Shown piece by piece: positions 1 through 64,000 of a DNA stretch of 64,000 nucleotides (positions are counted from its first letter, which is position 1; each line of letters opens with the position of its first letter). Both the position numbers and the translations under genes were made by a program. The notes under the pieces are model-generated. The model made no database searches. It saw only the letters and a list, made by a program, of their open reading frames with translations, and had not been told where the DNA came from. The stretch is from contig CAUJGJ010000083.1 in the NCBI GenBank assembly GCA_963170055.1, positions 1,678,101-1,742,100 of the forward strand, in the 5' to 3' direction. This stretch comes from Halisarca cf. caerulea. Taxonomy: Eukaryota > Porifera > Demospongiae > Chondrillida > Halisarcidae.

Positions 1-159
1 TGTGATAAGGTGCGGGTCAGGTATCTGCCATGTGGGTCGCTATATATTGCCAGGCAGAATGGCATCTATTCATCAAAATGGCGCTCACGCATGTGTGGGG
101 AAGGTGGGGCAGCTGTACTATGTGGATAGTGTGTATAATTCGACTCGTTTCGACAACAA

Positions 160-1194
160 ATGCCTTCTCACGCTAACTGTGTCATTCCTGGCTGCCCAAA
201 CAGGAAAGGTAAGTGCAAATGGGGCTTATTCCAAGCGACCACGATGTTCAAGGACAAAAAGTATACGTATAGCGTCGTTTGTGTGGTTCCCGACTAGACA
301 AGGTTAGTTGCGGAAATACTCCCCCATTGTGCAAGGCAGTATCCTTTCATCGACTCCCTAAGGACGTTGGAACCCGTGGTGTGCTCAGGAGAAAGTGGCT
401 AGCTCGCATTCCAAGGGAGAATACGCCAGTATCTGCTAACTTTTATCTCTGTGGTGTTCATTTCCCTGCTACCCATCCCGACAACGAATACGATACTCCT
501 GCAAAATTCATGGGCAAACCCGTCATTGTAAAGCATTCTAGTCATGCCTCTATCTACCAAGGCACCTTTCTACCAAGCAATCCCTACACCAGAGATAGAT
601 TTAGAAGTAGACGATTCGGGCACCAGAGCCGAAGATCCCAGTATTTGCAGTGCAACTATCCTGACCAAATCGATCGAAGACCCCATAAGAAACAGATACA
701 GGACCAGAGGAAGACCATCGAAGATCTTGAGAAGAGAGTATTAGGTTTGGAGACTTTACTTGCTGAGTCTCGTGCTGAAGTAGATTCCTTAAAGTTTTCT
801 GTTCACAAACTGAGAGCTGCTCCAGCAAGTTTTGCATTCTACACCGGTTTGACAGTGGAGGTTTTTGATGACATATTGCAACTAGTTAAGAGTGCAGCTT
901 TGTCTTTGACATACGGGGGAGTAGTGGATCCAGAGGAACCAAAGAAGCGTGCAGGAAATCAATCACTTAGTGTAGATGCAGAACTCTTGTTGACATTGAT
1001 GAAACTTAGGCATAACTTTCCTGAGTTAGATTTGGCACAATGATTCTCTATCAGCCAATCCACTGTATCTCGATTTTTTTCTACCTGGGTGCTTTGTTTA
1101 TACCATACTTTTATAGAGATCAACATCTGGCCATCTCGGGCACTAGTCAACAAGTACATGCCAAGGAGTTTAAAGAAATTAAAGTTACATTTTT
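160..1194 (+). pseudogene. THAP-type DDE transposase, 5' half, broken
   Basis: Exon 1 (160-208) starts MPSHANCVIPGCPNRK and ends at a GTAAGT donor. Exon 2 resumes at 340 after CAG, in phase, giving VSFHRLP. Together they form a THAP C2CH zinc finger: C-x4-C, then the LCGVHF motif, with the W and P residues between. A coiled-coil-like stretch follows (about 680-800), then a helical block ending LLLTLMKLRHNFPELDLAQ, typical of THAP/DDE_4 (ISL2EU-Harbinger) transposases. TGA at 1041-1043 interrupts the frame, which then continues FSISQSTVSRFF to a second stop near 1192. The whole catalytic DDE domain is missing: sequence switches near 1170 to an unrelated antisense fragment. Domain calls are by eye. 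Confidence 0.75.
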
Positions 1195-1590
1195 AGCTCC
1201 ATCGCCACTACCTCCAACAATCTCCACACTCAGCTTTATTATGTATGATTTTGTACTTTTCATCTCAGGTTCACAACGAGCTTTGTAATGTACAAACTTG
1301 CCATAAACTGCCACCTTGATGTTTTGAACAAAACCTCGCTGAAATAGACGCATAGCACTATTGTCAGTAGCAGAAATCGCTTTAAAGTTGCTACTACTCT
1401 TTCCATCTCCAGCTATGGTGTCTATGAAGTAGCTTAACATAGTTTGGATGGTGAACACTGTGGAAATTAAACGACCCGCAACAAGATTCTTCCAACCGCT
1501 AGAGGGAAAAGTATATGGATGCTGCCTCAGAGGGGCAATGCTCTTATCAGTAGCGGTGACAGGTACTTCTACATTAGATGGTCCCGCTTA
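1147..1590 (-). pseudogene. SWIM-type/YqaJ-associated protein fragment
   Basis: A minus-strand open frame of about 145 codons contains SAMRLFQRGFVQNIKV, then HYKARCEPEMKSTKSYIIK. This resembles the region just before the SWIM zinc finger in THAP/SWIM/YqaJ-nuclease proteins that are common in sponges and cnidarians. The CxCx(n)CxH core that should follow is absent, because a GTAACT donor-like site or truncation occurs near 1185. No complete product is possible from the window. It abuts the 3' break of the THAP transposase. Family assignment is by motif memory and should be treated as tentative. Confidence 0.4.
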
Positions 1591-1689
1591 TGAAGAGTCT
1601 TGAAAAGCAAGAACGCTATGAAGAAATAGAATAAGGTTACAGACGTTGCGACGCAGTAAAAGCAAATCGTTCGTGGCTGGCCTACGTAC

Positions 1690-1796
1690 CATTCTAGAAG
1701 GTCGTGCTTTTTCCCTGAGCATTTTAGTTTGTTTGATTCACAGAACTCGCGCAAAAGACCATAAATCCAAGTTTTAGGATCAGTCGATGTAGCCAT
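1690..1796 (-). CDS. Possible first exon of the SWIM-type fragment
   Basis: ATG at 1796 (minus) opens MATSTDPKTWIYGLL, continuing to SGKKHDLLEW, which looks like a short SAP-like helix-extended-helix N-terminus. It ends at a good GTACGTAGG donor (exon end 1690). It lies just upstream, on the same strand, of the SWIM-type fragment, so both may belong to one mobile gene. The phase match with the downstream open frame is not resolved. Confidence 0.35.
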
Positions 1797-2568
1797 GTTC
1801 GTTCGCTGGACAATTCTAAACAAGCATATCCAATGACCACGAAATGCATAAATTTCAGTTTCCTCGCACGCGCGTTGGGAGTCGAGGGGAATTCCTGTCC
1901 ACCATTTTTGATGAATAGATGCCATTAGTCCATGCACCCTCTCCCCCAAGCTGGGGGCAGGGCATATGGTAAGGGGGGATGTCCCTGAGGGAGTTCCATT
2001 TTCGATGATATCAGCATGCATCCAGTAACGAATTGGCCCATGTCCAGTGAAGTCAGCCAATTTCAATGATGTCATGCAACCCATTTCCGGTGACGTCAGC
2101 GGACTTCAGTGACGTCACCTTCCCCCCCCCCCTCGTACACATGGGCGTGAATGGGGACTTCACCTGACCCAGCCTTTTATGCCTAATGTTAATTAGACTT
2201 GACTTCTGAGTTAGTTGAACAAGTCAGTGGTAATTTAATAGGACAGTACAGGAGCCTGACTGTGGCATTTAGGCAACAGTGCCAGCTGACATTGGACGGC
2301 CTGAAGCCAGAGGTGGCTTATGATGGTGATAATGGGCGACCATCAGCAGTGCCCATGAGTTGGCTCAATTAACTAGGAATTTACTATCATAATACAATGA
2401 AACTTGATTACTATACAATGTGGGAACTTTTTATGACATGTACTGTATATTTGCACACTTGTTCCAGTTTACATTGCCAGTGTGTGTGTAGTGCATGTAG
2501 TACTATGGTTTCTCACATCCCAATATGTCATGTACGTAATATACAATATAATTGTTTTTGCTGTGTAG
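1797..2568. other. Intergenic/5' intron; no certain gene
   Basis: It contains a short C run at about 2123-2133. A plus-strand open stretch at 2212-2372 (VEQVSGNLIGQYRSL ending GRPSAVPMSWLN) is reminiscent of the N-terminal part of integrase-core mobile proteins but too short to assign. The remainder is the intron preceding the exon at 2569. Confidence 0.3.
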
Positions 2569-62206
<59,638 letters not shown>

Positions 62207-62265
62207 GTGTGTTTGGCAAATACATAGAAGATGTTAGACATGTTAGTTGTATTATTATTCTACTG

Positions 62266-62326
62266 TAGGACTATTGTTGAACATGTCTAGATGTGTTCAA
62301 CAATAGTCCTGCAACTAGAATAATTA
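62266..62326. repeat. Small palindrome related to the Penelope 3' end
   Basis: GTAGGACTATTGTTGAACAT pairs with ATGTGTTCAACAATAGTCCT; the same words end the PLE copies at 6562 and 44070. Confidence 0.7.
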
Positions 62327-62504
62327 GGTGTGTTTGTGTGTCTGCTGTGATTCACATAAAATCTCTTCTTTTGTGGTGTTACATATGTTATCTGTAGTTC
62401 TGTATGTACATGTTTACTGTTTCTATTAATATTAATTTTCTGTGGTTCCAATTGGAGTGTTTTCCTAAGAACGGTATCAAGCAGTGAACTCTTAGACTAA
62501 TTCT

Positions 62505-62640
62505 TTGTGTCGAAACTATCTCTAAAATTTGATGAAATGGCCATTTTCTAAAACTTTGTCATGTTCTCCAATATTTCGTCATCCAACTTTCAGCTAAAAT
62601 AAACTTTAGAATTGAGTTCAAGTTTTGTAATCTTACAATG
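62505..62640 (+). repeat. Dispersed repeat, copy 2
   Basis: Direct copy of 2872-3015. Confidence 0.7.
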
Positions 62641-64000
62641 ATCCATCCTTCTTGTGCTTTGGATGAAGATATTTACCAAGCGGTTTAGTGAGGTTAATTG
62701 TTTCCATCACCAATGGGAGTCCAACCAAGGTCACCCATGCTTTTCGTAGGGTAAATTTCAATATTGAGGCCCAGAACATATATTTTTAGCTGAAATTGTG
62801 GCTCTATTTTAGGGCCGAGGAACACATCTACAACAAACAACAACTTGGATATGTGGGCACTATAAGACAAGCCTTGAACCGTTTTGGTTGGATTACCAAC
62901 ACTTTAGCAATACATCCAAGAAATTTCAAATCTTGGCCTACTTGGCAGTCTTGTTGCTCTGTTTGGAGCTCTATACATCATGTTACAAGGCCTAGATCAT
63001 ATATATTTTGAATTTGTGCTAAGCGATTCTTACAATTCAACAAAGAAGAGGCAGGATTTCTGATTTTATCATTCAGGTCACTAAATACGTATGTTGGCCA
63101 TCTGCAATATGATGTATGCACTCATTGTGCATGCTCAATCACTCGCGGCGACCAGATTGCTCTTGTATGTTACCTGCTTGCTGTTTTTGTTCTTTTGGAG
63201 GAGCTTCATTGTTTTGTTGGCATCTTGAGCAGGCATGACCCTGAGTGTGTCATCACAGCCAAAATATGCTTATGTTGGAAGGTATTTCCAAAACGTTTCA
63301 GATCAACAATATCCAGTATCATAAAGCATTAATAAGTACAATATTATTCAAAATTGTTTTTGTTATATATAGCAATGATGTAGGAGAAGAAAAGCTGTGT
63401 GCATAGCTATTTAATTCTAAGACTAATAAAGTTAAAAAGTGGTTTAGCTGAATCATACCATGATGATCATGCCATCATACCATACTTTGCTGGCAGGGTG
63501 CCTACCATGCATGTGTGCCTGAAGATATTTGCAGAAAGTAGTGATTTCATTACGATCAATATTACAAATCAAGTGAAAATCCAACAGTGAATTCAGACAA
63601 TTCAATGCAAATCATTTCAGAATCTAAGTGAGTAACCAATTCACACATTGAGCCACTGCCCAATAACTCATTGCATGCCCATCCTATCATGTTCCAGAAG
63701 CTCTACAGGTGACATACATAAGCATAATTATGCAACAATTTAAATAAATCGACCAGCAGCCTGTGTCACAACTACAATCCAACCACATGAATACCTCAAG
63801 TCCACAAAATGTATGTAATATGCACTTTATCTATATATGTACAGTAGTATACGTCAATGTCATGCAGATTGACTTCACATTATTAAGACGAATTCCATGA
63901 ACAGTATGTTTAATGGTAACATAATAATTACAGTGAGACCTCACTTTCCATGCCTCAGATATCTAGTCCCCTCACCTTATGCAGTATAGTTTTTATTGGA
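62641..64000. other. No certain gene
   Basis: A frame at about 62813-63008 after TTTTAG (AEEHIYNKQQLGYVGTIRQA, LNRFGWITNTLAIHP) looks protein-like but is unassigned. The rest is AT-rich; a transposon-start-like ACAGTGAGACCTCACTTTCC is at 63931. Confidence 0.3.

Noticed and set aside
1..307. 101-codon frame from position 2
   Set aside because: It overlaps the THAP exon 1 and its intron in another frame; no domain.

Overview
The window is eukaryotic, AT-rich, intron-containing DNA from a non-bilaterian or other early-branching animal. A sponge is my best guess, from the mix of THAP and Harbinger DNA transposons, DIRS-type elements, Penelope-like elements, endonuclease-tailed LINEs and many short palindromic MITEs. 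This is an inference; a cnidarian is not excluded. No rRNA, tRNA, CRISPR or bacterial operon structure was seen.

The one clear host gene lies on the + strand and runs through almost the whole window. Fourteen phase-compatible exons between 2569 and 53025 encode the N-terminal half of a gamma-tubulin complex component, most like GCP5 (TUBGCP5). Two weaker candidate exons follow at 61456 and 62130. The first exon(s) and the C-terminal half are not seen. The gene spans more than 50 kb because its introns (about 5.4, 12.8, 4.0, 11.6, 6.4 and 7.5 kb) are packed with mobile elements.

Layout: 0.1-1.2 kb, THAP-type DDE transposase pseudogene abutting an antisense SWIM-type gene fragment (to 1.8 kb). 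2.6 kb, first GCP5 exon. 3.1-4.9 kb, broken Harbinger transposase with its convergent Myb-like partner. 5.2-7.8 kb, nested inverted repeats enclosing a Penelope-like fragment with a 5' inversion. 8.1-8.4 kb, two GCP5 exons. 9.6-9.9 kb, a 97-bp tandem repeat. 10.1-14.1 kb, minus-strand DIRS-type retroelement (gag, RT, RNase H, tyrosine recombinase) with a MITE in gag. 14.4-15.9 kb, LINE 3' end. 16.7-18.9 kb, large DDE-like transposase gene with a frameshift and a stop, convergent with an unrecognised spliced gene end at 19.1-19.4 kb. 20.3-20.6 kb, (CA)n. 21.2-26.9 kb, GCP5 exons. 27.8-31.1 kb, MITEs and a pogo/Tigger pseudogene. 31.2-34.6 kb, nearly full-length LINE. 34.6-35.1 kb, hAT-like MITE. 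35.8-37.6 kb, L2/CR1-like LINE. 38.5 kb, GCP5 exon. 38.9-44.6 kb, several MITE families. 45.0 kb, GCP5 exon. 46.9-51.3 kb, Tigger, TTAA and CCGTA MITEs and a hAT remnant. 52.6-53.0 kb, GCP5 exons. 54.6-57.9 kb, nearly full-length LINE. 59.1-60.2 kb, internally deleted RecQ-like helicase between direct repeats.

Most distinctive observations: a transposon family with CATAGAYACTC ends and exact 7-bp target duplications, ranging from 788 bp to perfect-looking palindromes of 43-45 bp, one of them verified by an empty paralogous site; a Penelope-like element inverted exactly as twin priming predicts; a hammerhead-ribozyme-like core in a Penelope 3' end; and LINEs whose 3' ends all run into (TA)n tracts.
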